From Phocaeicola sp. (GTDB lineage Bacteria; Bacteroidota; Bacteroidia; Bacteroidales; Bacteroidaceae), in the NCBI GenBank assembly GCA_020026225.1, contig JAHHQU010000005.1, forward strand, positions 1-59,402: DNA of 59,402 bases. Reading direction: 5' to 3'. The notes under the pieces are model-generated. The model saw only the letters and a program-made list of their open reading frames with translations. It made no database searches and was not told the origin of the DNA. The first letter of the stretch is position 1. Each line of letters starts with the position of its first letter. A program made the position numbers and the translations under genes. Below are positions 1 through 8,700 of this stretch, piece by piece.

Positions 1-124
1 TCTTTTTAGAATCGCTAAGCTATATGGCTATCCCCATTGATTATCTACTGAGCCTTATTGATGTCTTGTCAATTAATTGCTCTATGATATATTAATTTAA
101 GTAAATTTCTCTATCAATTGTTAT
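1..124. other. Left-edge leader, possible tail of a cut gene
   Basis: This stretch lies before the tyrosine kinase gene. One plus-strand frame is open from base 3 to a TAA at 93-95, so the last ~30 codons of an upstream gene could enter here. The translated piece is not recognisable. In Bacteroidales capsule loci the gene before such a kinase is often a Wza-like export protein, but nothing here shows that. I see no clear -33/-7 promoter. Confidence 0.2.
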
Positions 125-2506
125 ATGAATACTTTATCACAAAAGAAAAAAGATCAGGGATTGAATGTGCTGGATTTATTGTTCTATTTAAGTTCTAAAT
201 GGAAATGGTTTATAGCATCAGTCTTGTTCTTTACAGGACTGGCCTGGATTAAATATGCGTCGGACCCTTTTATTTATTTTCGTTCGGCTACAGTGATTAT
301 TAAAGATCCAACTAATAAAACATCTGCAGCAAGCGGTTTGGACCGATATGACAATGTAATCAATAAGGTGAATGTGGCGAATGAATTATTGCAATTTCGT
401 TCAAAAAGATTAATGCGTGAAGTGGTTTCACGCTTGAATGCCAATATTAGTTATTTGGTGAAGGACGGATTGAGATACAACGAACTTTATAAACAGTCAC
501 CTGTTGTTGTTACATTATTTGATGTAACACCGGAAAGCGCTTTCTCCTTTCATTTAACACCTCTAAATGACACCCGTGTACAACTATCAAAATTCAATGA
601 TAGTGATGAGATGGTAATGTCGGTAAAAATGAATGATACGGTTAAGGTCGGTTCTGTACGCATGCTGTTTTCGCCAACTAATTATTACAAGCATACATGT
701 ATAGGTCTTCCGATAAAGGTGACCAAACTTCCTTTAGATGCAGTAGTTGCCCGTTATCAAGGAGGCATCGGTATCCGTCAAGCTGAAAATGAGTCTTCTA
801 TCATTACACTTTCTTTGAAGGATATGTCACCGACACGAGCAGAGGATGTTCTGAACACGTTGATAACTGTGTATAACGAACTGGCGCTTAAGGATAAAAA
901 TAGAGTTGCGGTTAATACTGCGAATTTTATTAATGAACGTTTGGATATTATCAGTGGAGAATTGGGAGAGGTCGAGTCTGACCTGGAGATCTTCAAACGG
1001 AGCAATCGGATGATTGATATTGAAACTTCGGCAAACACCTACTTCTCTGAATCCCAGAAATACAACTCTAGTGTCTTGGAATTGGAAACTCAGTTGAGAA
1101 TTGCTTTGAATATGAAGGAGTATTTGACAGATCCTGTTAAAGAAGTTGATTTGATTCCTTCTAATACAGGTATCAGTGAAGGCAGTATCGAGGCACAAAT
1201 CAATCAATATAATGCACTCAAACTTCGCCGTGATCAACTGATTGTAGATAGTAGTGACTCAAATCCGATAGTGGAAGAATTGAACAATTCACTACGTTCT
1301 TTAAAACAGAATATCATTCGTGCTGTAGATAATTTAGTCTTAAGCCTTGAGGTGAAGCGCAAGGATGCAATCCGTCATGAACAGACTGCACAAAGTAAAG
1401 TAGCTTCCATTCCTGTTAAGGAAAGACAATTGCTTTCTATTGAACGTCAACAGAAAATCAAGGAATCGTTGTATATGTTCTTGCTGAATCGTCGTGAAGA
1501 AAATGCAATTTCTCAAGCAATGGCAGACAACAATGCTTATGTGATGGATAGTGCTGAAGGAGGGGCTATGCCTATTTCACCGGACAAAACGCGAATCTTG
1601 ATATTGGGCTTCACTCTTGGTATAGGATTGCCGGTTGCGGTATTTTTGGCTATTATGTTCATGGATACTCGTGTACATAGTCGAAAGGATATAAAGGATA
1701 TGGTTGACATTCCTTATTTGGGAGAAGTTCCTTTGCGTAAGAATGCTATAAAAAGGCGTTTGAAACTTTCTGAAATCACAGAAGTGGTAAAAGGAAAAGA
1801 TGCGGTAGCTGAATCTTTTAGACAATTGCGTACCAATATAGCTTTTATGGCAAATAAAAAGAATGCTGCACAAGTAATAACCTTTACTTCTATTAATGAG
1901 AGTGCGGGAAAAACTTTTGTTTCAACAAATTTGGCGATGAGCTTTGTCTGTGTAAAAAAACGTGTATTATTGGTTGATTTGGATATCCGTAAAGGTACGT
2001 TAAGTCATGCATTCCACTTGCCAAAGAAAGGTATTAGTAACTATCTGGCAGATGAAACTGTAACTTTGGATGAAATTGTTTGTCATTACGATGGATTGGA
2101 CATTATACCTGCTGGAAGTATACCTCCGAATCCTGCTGAATTATTGATGGATAGGCGCTTGGACCAGTTGCTGGGTATTCTTCGCTCTACTTATGATTAT
2201 ATAATCTTAGATAATGTACCAGTAGGTATGGTTGCCGACGCAACAATTGTCAACCATTTAGCAGATCTGACCATCTTTGTTATACGTGCAGGAAAATTAG
2301 ATCGTAGACAGTTGCCTGATATCGAACAGATGTATGAAGAAAAGACTTTGTGTAATATGGCTATGGTATTGAACGGAGTGGATTTTAGACATTGTTATGG
2401 TTATGGTTATGGTTATGGCTATGGCTATGGACATTATGGATACGGATCCAATAGTTATTATGGTAATCATGATGAAAAAAAGGTCAATAAAACGGAAGAA
2501 TCTTAA
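125..2506 (+). CDS. Wzc-like chain-length regulator and tyrosine autokinase (BY-kinase)
   Basis: A 793-residue inner-membrane protein of the polysaccharide co-polymerase/BY-kinase family, which in known systems controls surface polysaccharide length and export by cycles of tyrosine autophosphorylation. Visible parts: a Wzz-type N-terminus with a membrane segment near residues 27-46, a long coiled-coil periplasmic region, a second membrane segment near 489-512, and a cytoplasmic kinase domain with Walker A (ESAGKT, Lys596), Walker A' (VDLD, Asp618-Asp620) and a Walker B-like YIILDNVP. The C-terminus is a tyrosine cluster with six consecutive Tyr-Gly pairs (from residue 758) and further tyrosines, the expected autophosphorylation site. 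It is the first gene of a co-directional surface locus with only 15 bp to the next gene. No glycosyltransferases are visible in the window, so the polymer it serves is unknown. Confidence 0.9.
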   Translation: MNTLSQKKKDQGLNVLDLLFYLSSKWKWFIASVLFFTGLAWIKYASDPFIYFRSATVIIKDPTNKTSAASGLDRYDNVINKVNVANELLQFRSKRLMREVVSRLNANISYLVKDGLRYNELYKQSPVVVTLFDVTPESAFSFHLTPLNDTRVQLSKFNDSDEMVMSVKMNDTVKVGSVRMLFSPTNYYKHTCIGLPIKVTKLPLDAVVARYQGGIGIRQAENESSIITLSLKDMSPTRAEDVLNTLITVYNELALKDKNRVAVNTANFINERLDIISGELGEVESDLEIFKRSNRMIDIETSANTYFSESQKYNSSVLELETQLRIALNMKEYLTDPVKEVDLIPSNTGISEGSIEAQINQYNALKLRRDQLIVDSSDSNPIVEELNNSLRSLKQNIIRAVDNLVLSLEVKRKDAIRHEQTAQSKVASIPVKERQLLSIERQQKIKESLYMFLLNRREENAISQAMADNNAYVMDSAEGGAMPISPDKTRILILGFTLGIGLPVAVFLAIMFMDTRVHSRKDIKDMVDIPYLGEVPLRKNAIKRRLKLSEITEVVKGKDAVAESFRQLRTNIAFMANKKNAAQVITFTSINESAGKTFVSTNLAMSFVCVKKRVLLVDLDIRKGTLSHAFHLPKKGISNYLADETVTLDEIVCHYDGLDIIPAGSIPPNPAELLMDRRLDQLLGILRSTYDYIILDNVPVGMVADATIVNHLADLTIFVIRAGKLDRRQLPDIEQMYEEKTLCNMAMVLNGVDFRHCYGYGYGYGYGYGHYGYGSNSYYGNHDEKKVNKTEES
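2396..2446 (+). repeat. In-frame hexanucleotide repeat encoding the Tyr-Gly tail
   Basis: Six tandem TATGGN units at 2396-2431, then one CAT codon and two more Tyr-Gly units up to 2446. The unit is 6 bp, so gain or loss of a unit keeps the frame and only changes the number of tyrosines in the kinase tail. Third-base variation (GGT, GGC, GGA) shows the array is not perfectly homogeneous. Confidence 0.85.
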
Positions 2507-2521
2507 AAATCAAAATAGAAG

Positions 2522-2716
2522 ATGAAAACTACAGAAAGAAAATGTGTGTATGAAGCTCCTCAATGCAAACGAGTTGTTGTGGAGGTGGAAAGTGCTATTT
2601 GTGCGGCTTCTACGATTAATCCTGCTAATGACGTTGCAAAGGACCGCCATGTAACGATTAACGAACAGCATTATGAAAGTATTGATTTTACAGAATCAGG
2701 GCAAGGATGGGACTAA
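2522..2716 (+). CDS. Small conserved-type peptide (64 aa), unknown function
   Basis: A 64-residue peptide with no signal peptide or membrane segment. It follows a pattern I recognise from many short Bacteroidales ORFs next to surface-protein genes: a basic N-terminus, a YEAPQ segment, a run of V/E residues (VVVEVESAICAAS), then a variable acidic tail ending in a tryptophan close to the C-terminus (GQGWD). Two cysteines flank the start (Cys8, Cys15) and one sits in ICAAS. It lies 15 bp after the kinase gene and 24 bp before the fimbrillin-like gene, all on the same strand, so it is probably co-transcribed. No function is established to my knowledge; a secreted or processed peptide is only a guess. 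Confidence 0.6.
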   Translation: MKTTERKCVYEAPQCKRVVVEVESAICAASTINPANDVAKDRHVTINEQHYESIDFTESGQGWD

Positions 2717-2740
2717 TAGAACTATAAAATAAGAAGACTT

Positions 2741-4501
2741 ATGTTGATTGAAAAGATAAATAGATTTTTTAAAAGAGTATGTTATGTTGTCTTGTTAGCG
2801 ACAGCTTTTTCTTTGAGCGGATGTAGCAGTGAGGACATGCCAGAGGTTGATTTCCCTAATTCGGGTGATCCTGTTCTTTTCAGTGTCGCTACATTGTCTA
2901 CAAATTCAAGAACACATTATGGGGAGCCTAATGGAAATAAAATCCCTATTTATTGGAATCAGAATGATCAAATAAATATTTATTCAAATTTAGCTTCTAC
3001 TAGTGATGGCAGTAATTATTCTACCTATTGGGTCAATCATGTATATTCTGATGGGGAGCATAAGAATCATGCACAAATATCTGCTTTCCCAGATTCTACT
3101 AAAGCTTTGAGATGGACAGACCCTTCAAGTGAGTATACTTTTTGGGGAGCTTATCCAATTGGGCGTATTAAAGGGTGTACAGACTTAACGGGTGCAAATC
3201 CAAAGTTAAGTATGGATTACCATACTAATCAATTCTGTGAAGTATCGTTGATAAAGGATACTACTTCTACCAATCGTAATTATAAAGGTGAACCAGATAT
3301 GCAGAATGCCTATATGATGGCTCGAAAATCGCTTTATCCTAGTAACAAAGATCATATCTTGTTAGCTTTTGATCCTATTATGACAACTTTAAGAGTGCAT
3401 ATCACTGGGGGGAAATATGAATTGGGTACAGGTATCATTCAGTCAGTAAGAGTTTCTGGTATCAGTGTGTTGTTACCTCATTATCTAGAAGGAGGTAAGT
3501 TGGAGTATCAATTAATGGAGAATACCGATAATGGTCCAAATCCTAACAATAGATTGACTAATGTTTCAAAAGGTGGAAATGAAACGGTGTATATTGGTAT
3601 TAAAAGAAAGCTTGAAGGTAATTGTCCTGAAAATTATTATGTAGAAATGTTGGAGGGCGATCATTTGGATTTAATGGCTTTTCTTCCTCCAATGGACGGT
3701 ATGGAGAAGGCTGTTTTAAGAGTTCATACATTAGAAGGGTATATGTTTGAAAAGACATTAAACAGAAATATAGTGAAACAAGGTTTTGTTGATATAAAAT
3801 TACCTGATATAACTCCTCAAAAAATAGTTAAAAAGAATTGGATAAGCAAATTGCCTCCTAATAAATGCGTTTTTGATATGTCGTTTAGTGCTTTTGATTT
3901 TAAAAATCTCGATAAGAATCAATCTCAAGCTGAAGAGTTAAGAAAACTTCTTGATAAAGGGGTAAGGGTCTTTGATGTAACAGAATGTGCCGTGAAATTA
4001 GGTTGGGGTAACTCAAAACTTAACGATGATGTGGCTAATGTGTTAAAAACTTTTATTGCTGATAATAGTGGAGAATTCGTTTGGATAATATATACTAATG
4101 TATACGGAAATTTAAATGATTTGAGGAAATTTTTAGATGAAAATTTTAGTCAGACATGGGTAAATTGTCCGGATAATACTACGACAATATCAGGTGTAAA
4201 AGGAAAATTGGTTGTAGCTGAGTATTGGCAAAATGGAATTCACAAGGTAGATGATAATAGTTCTAAAGTGCAATTTGGACATACGGAAGTTTCATCGTTA
4301 CCAGATCTTGGGTCTACATTTACTTTGTTTTATAATAAAGGAAAAGATCAGAATTGGGAAACTGGTAGTGCAAAGGTGGCAGCTAATTCGAGTAGTACAG
4401 GAACTTTTGGTATTGTAATGATGAATGATGTATCTAGTAAAGTCGATTTATTTGTTCAATCGTTAATCGATTTTAATTTTAAATCTAGAATTTCTAAATG
4501 A
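2741..4501 (+). CDS. Fimbrillin-like lipoprotein with degenerate PI-PLC-like C-terminal domain
   Basis: A 586-residue predicted lipoprotein: hydrophobic signal followed by the lipobox LSGC with Cys28 as the lipidated residue. Residues ~40-360 resemble Bacteroidales fimbrillin/Mfa-like surface proteins (opening FSVATLSTNSRTHYG, then IPIYWNQNDQINIYS). From about residue 364 the pattern changes to one like the X-domain of phosphatidylinositol-specific phospholipase C: NWISKLP, a GVRVFDV strand, an acidic helix before FVWIIYTN, then GVKGKLVVAEYW. The catalytic GTHDS-like motif is replaced by FSAFD and I see no second active-site His, so it is probably not a phospholipase but a binding or structural domain. 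The stop codon overlaps the ATG at 4498. The fimbrillin part is fairly clear; the PLC-like part is a by-eye fold guess. Confidence 0.65.
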   Translation: MLIEKINRFFKRVCYVVLLATAFSLSGCSSEDMPEVDFPNSGDPVLFSVATLSTNSRTHYGEPNGNKIPIYWNQNDQINIYSNLASTSDGSNYSTYWVNHVYSDGEHKNHAQISAFPDSTKALRWTDPSSEYTFWGAYPIGRIKGCTDLTGANPKLSMDYHTNQFCEVSLIKDTTSTNRNYKGEPDMQNAYMMARKSLYPSNKDHILLAFDPIMTTLRVHITGGKYELGTGIIQSVRVSGISVLLPHYLEGGKLEYQLMENTDNGPNPNNRLTNVSKGGNETVYIGIKRKLEGNCPENYYVEMLEGDHLDLMAFLPPMDGMEKAVLRVHTLEGYMFEKTLNRNIVKQGFVDIKLPDITPQKIVKKNWISKLPPNKCVFDMSFSAFDFKNLDKNQSQAEELRKLLDKGVRVFDVTECAVKLGWGNSKLNDDVANVLKTFIADNSGEFVWIIYTNVYGNLNDLRKFLDENFSQTWVNCPDNTTTISGVKGKLVVAEYWQNGIHKVDDNSSKVQFGHTEVSSLPDLGSTFTLFYNKGKDQNWETGSAKVAANSSSTGTFGIVMMNDVSSKVDLFVQSLIDFNFKSRISK

Positions 4502-4515
4502 AAATAATAGATGTT

Positions 4516-5724
4516 ATGAAAAAGATAATTTTAGCTTTCTTAGGTTGTGTAGCAATTACATCCGCTTATGCACAAGAGACCAAGGTAGAACGTGAATCTT
4601 CAACAGAAGAAGAAATAATAACAGACAATGATAAATATAAGGTAGAAACGAACCATTTCTTTGATAATTGGTTCATTTCTTTGGGGGCTGGTCCACAGGT
4701 TTTCTTCGGAGACCACGATAAGCAAGTGAAATTCTTTCATCGCTTGTCACCAGCTTTGGATATTGCTGTAGGTAAATGGTTTACTCCAGGAGTTGGAGTC
4801 CGCATGATGTATAGTGGTCTTTCCATTAAAGGAGCTACCCAAAAAGGTGCTTTGTCGCATTCAACAGGTGTAGATGTACCGGGGAAGGGTGGAAATGGTT
4901 ATTGGTTAGAGAAGCAGAAGTTTAGTTATTATCATGCACACGTAGATGTACTATTTAATTTTTCTAATTTATTTTATGGTTATAATGAAAACCGTATATG
5001 GAATTGTTCGCCATATATTGGGTTAGGATGGACGCGTGTGTGGGAAGCTCCTCAGACTCATGAAGTGAGCGCCAGTATAGGTGTGTTGAACTCCTTCCGT
5101 TTGAATAAGGCATGGGATTTTAATATGGATATTCGTGGTGCTTTTGTTAATGACCGATTCGATGGTGAAGAGGGTAATCGTTGGGGAGAAGGTTTATGGA
5201 GTATGACATTCGGATTTACTTATAAATTCAAGCCTCGTGGCTGGTCTAAGAGTAAGACGATTATTCGAACTAACCAGCATGAAGTTTCTGCGTTACGGTC
5301 AGAGTTGGAAAATGTTAATTTGGAAAAAGCGAGACTGGAAGAACAGTTGGCTAATCGTGAAAGAGATTCATTGCTTGTTGTTAAGCAGATAGCTGTGGCT
5401 AATTTAGTTGTCTTCAAAATTGATACATGGGATTTGACAGATGAGGCTCGTGTGAATTTGGGAATGTTGGCTGAAACTATCAAGCAGTCAGATGCTGATG
5501 TCGTTTATACCGTTACTGGTTATGCTGATGCAGGTACTGGTAGTAAGAAACGTAACGAAAAGTTAAGTAAGAATCGTGCACAGGTCGTTTATGATTGCTT
5601 AACTAAAGAATTTGGAGTACCGGAATCTCAATTGCGCATAGAGTATAAGGGAGGAGTAGGAAATATGTTCTATAATGACCCTCGCTTAAGTCGTGCCGTT
5701 ATTACGAAAGCCGTGGTTGAATAA
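4516..5724 (+). CDS. OmpA-family outer membrane protein
   Basis: About 402 residues. I prefer the ATG at 4516 because it gives a clean signal peptide (MKKIILAFLGC...AYAQ); an in-frame ATG at 4498 overlaps the preceding stop as ATGA and is also possible. The mature N-terminal half is rich in alternating aromatic strands like an outer-membrane beta-barrel (NWFISLGAGPQVFFGD). A short coiled coil (HEVSALRSELENVNLEKARLEEQL) links to a C-terminal OmpA/Pal-like peptidoglycan-binding domain (VFKIDTWDLTDEARVNL, VTGYADAGTGSKKRNEKLSKNRA, and a final SRAVI). It likely anchors the surface assembly of this locus to the cell wall. Confidence 0.85.
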   Translation: MKKIILAFLGCVAITSAYAQETKVERESSTEEEIITDNDKYKVETNHFFDNWFISLGAGPQVFFGDHDKQVKFFHRLSPALDIAVGKWFTPGVGVRMMYSGLSIKGATQKGALSHSTGVDVPGKGGNGYWLEKQKFSYYHAHVDVLFNFSNLFYGYNENRIWNCSPYIGLGWTRVWEAPQTHEVSASIGVLNSFRLNKAWDFNMDIRGAFVNDRFDGEEGNRWGEGLWSMTFGFTYKFKPRGWSKSKTIIRTNQHEVSALRSELENVNLEKARLEEQLANRERDSLLVVKQIAVANLVVFKIDTWDLTDEARVNLGMLAETIKQSDADVVYTVTGYADAGTGSKKRNEKLSKNRAQVVYDCLTKEFGVPESQLRIEYKGGVGNMFYNDPRLSRAVITKAVVE

Positions 5725-5767
5725 GGCACTTTCAAGATAATTGAATGAAGTAATAAAAAAGGATAAT

Positions 5768-8700
5768 ATGAATAAAAATAGATTATTAAGTAGGATAAGT
5801 AATGTTAAACCCTGTGTCAGTTTAGCTATATCGATTACAATGATTTCCTTCTTATTGGGTGGAATGTTCACTTCCTGTCGTGATGAAATGGAAGAAATGT
5901 TTATTGAAGATTATTCAGGAAATTTATTATCGCGTGCGTCTGCAGATGTCAGTAATTCGTCTACACTAGAACAAGATCCTAAAAGTGGATATTGGAAGGC
6001 AAATGGCAGAGTTCCACTTGTAGGGATGGGGCGCATTGTAGATAACATGCAGGGATCATTGTTGAAAGTAGGAGCTTTAGGTGATGCTTCTGCAGTTGGT
6101 AATCCTGAGCGTATGGTTGATCTAGATTTGATGAATACATTCATTCCGGATCAGGAGGTCTTAGGGCTTAAGACGCCAACGCATATCGTATCTATTCGTG
6201 ACTTGAATCATATTTATGCAGCAGGACAAAAAGCAGGATTTGTTTGTAAGAAAGCGAGTGCTGGTGTGCTTAGTGTGGATGTCCTTAAGGGCTATTGGCT
6301 TTCTACGTATCTAAAAGGAAAGAAAACTGGAGACTCTTTGAGCTTTTCTCATGCTACCACTTTAGTGGATTTAGGTATAGGTAATATTGCATCGCATAAG
6401 GAAAATGAAGTGTTCTGTATAGAAGGTAATTTTACAAAGCCCTTTGATGAAATTCGTTTAGGTAATACAGGAATTAAGGTCGGTCTTTTAAATGCCGATT
6501 TGGAGATTTATTATGCCTATGTGGGTGAGAATCCTATTATTCCTGCGATTAATAATGGACCAGATAGTTATTTTAAAGACAAAGTAACAGAGGGAGGCTT
6601 TCATAATGGAGAAAAAAGATTGATTGATACAGATTTAGGTAATGGTATATCTACGGGTATTACTCTGGTCTATAATGCTACTCGTATGAAAGTCAACTTT
6701 GGGCGTAAAATACCGGCAGGCTCAGAAGTAGGTTTTGCTGCAACAGATGGATCTCTTCTGGATATTTCTGCTATTAAAACCTTTTATGTGCAGACTTGGA
6801 ATGACGGTAAAGAGGTAACAGACGATCGTCAGAATATGGCGCAGGTTTTGGGGATTAAATTAATAGGAGGAGGAAAAAAACACTTTTCATTAATTACCAC
6901 AAAAGAATGTGATGCTGTCGAATTATTCTATGGGGGTGGTGGCGTAAAATTAAGTAATATAACTTTTCATTATGCGTATGTACGAGAACCTGTAAAATTA
7001 GATCCGTCTTCTTATTTTACAATTGCTAACGGCGCTTATTATACTCCAACCTGTCGTTTTGCTAATCCTTACAAAGGAGGATCGGTAAATTTCTCTTTGA
7101 ATCAGGCTTCTGCGAATCCTAACGCTGAAATCACACAGGATGGTGAATATGGATATTTCTTGCAGCCTATGGATAAAACCGGTAATTATTATATCAGAGG
7201 AAAATATACAATTCCAGAAACTGGTACAATGGTGGAACAGAATGCAGTGGTGGTTCGAAATAAGAATTTTTATGGTGGAAGTATACCGGTAATCAATAGA
7301 GGAAGTGATACATATACGGTTTCTGTGCCTAATAATGACTTTAAAGGAGTCATTATCATAGGGGGTGGATCAGTGGCACCATCAGGTGGGGATAAACAAG
7401 AAGTCGTACCATCTAAAGAAGATACATTACAACAATCCATGAATGCATTGGTTGATTCTGACTTGAACAATAGCTTAGATTTCGGTAAAATTGAAGTAGG
7501 TGTAATAAAAGATGAAGCTATTGTCTCTGTAAAAATAGACAATGGCAAGACGATTAATCCTAATAATAAGCAGCTTAGAGTAGGATTTGTGATGGATAAG
7601 GGTGCTGGTCTTCTCAGTGTGGATGCGTTAAAGTTCCTTCGTGTCAGGTTGTTGAAGAATGGTGCAGTAGTTAATACGAAGCGTGTCCCTTTACAAAACC
7701 AAGGAGTAGGATTAAGCTTGATTGGTAAAGAATCGGGTAAAATTCGAGTTGGGGTTGTCACATCAGAAGATTTTGATGAGATACAGTTGTTTAGTACTGG
7801 TTTGGCAAACATCACTTTAAACAAGTTTTCTGTGTATTATGCGTTTAAAGAAGAAATTACAGCTGATTCAAGTAATGCTGACGATGAATTTATCCAACTG
7901 ATTTCAAATGCTAACTATGGAGCTCATTTTAAAACTTCAGGTGCCGGCCTTGCTGAACTGGTTAAAGTTAGTAGTAACTTGGGTAATGCGGTAGATGGTG
8001 ATAAAGAAAGTTATGCGACCATTGGAGGATTTTTAGGAGTTGCGAATGCTACGAGTATTGAGGTCTTCTTTGACAGAGTCAAGGAAAATACTGAAATGGG
8101 AATAATAGTAAGTAATCTTGATCCTATTAAGCTGGAGTTAATTAAAGTGTTAAAATTGGATGCTTATGATGGTGATACTAAGGTGGCGAGCAGCGATGCA
8201 GATGGAGGCTTACTGAATTTGAAAGTTCTTGGTTTCGGCAATAAGGTTTATTATTCTATAGTCCCTTCGAAGCCTTGCAACAAATTAGTACTCAAATCGG
8301 GTGGTGTGGCTGGAATAGATTTGGCTATGCATCTCCATGGTGCTTTTATTCGTCCGCATGTGCCTAGTATAGACGATAACGTCAATACAGATATTACTAG
8401 ATTGGATATGATTTCTGATCATGTTTGTCAAGGTACTGTCAATGGCATTATTCCTACCGGTGGTGAGGAGATAAAAAAATATCGGTTGACAATAACGGAC
8501 GAAAACGGAACAAGCAAATTAGATCAAAAAGTAGGCTTGAAGATAGACCCTGTAAATGGAGTCAAAAAGTTTGATATTCCTAATGATAATGAGTTTTGGA
8601 AAAAGCTAGAACCAGGTAAATATGAGGTAATATGTACAGATGAATCTCCAAGTGAAGAAAGAAACAAAACAAGCAAAACTAATTTTACCGTTCATCCATT

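Noticed and set aside
2396..2446. Short tandem repeat considered as a CRISPR-like array
   Set aside because: The units are 6 bp, without spacers, and in frame inside the kinase gene.
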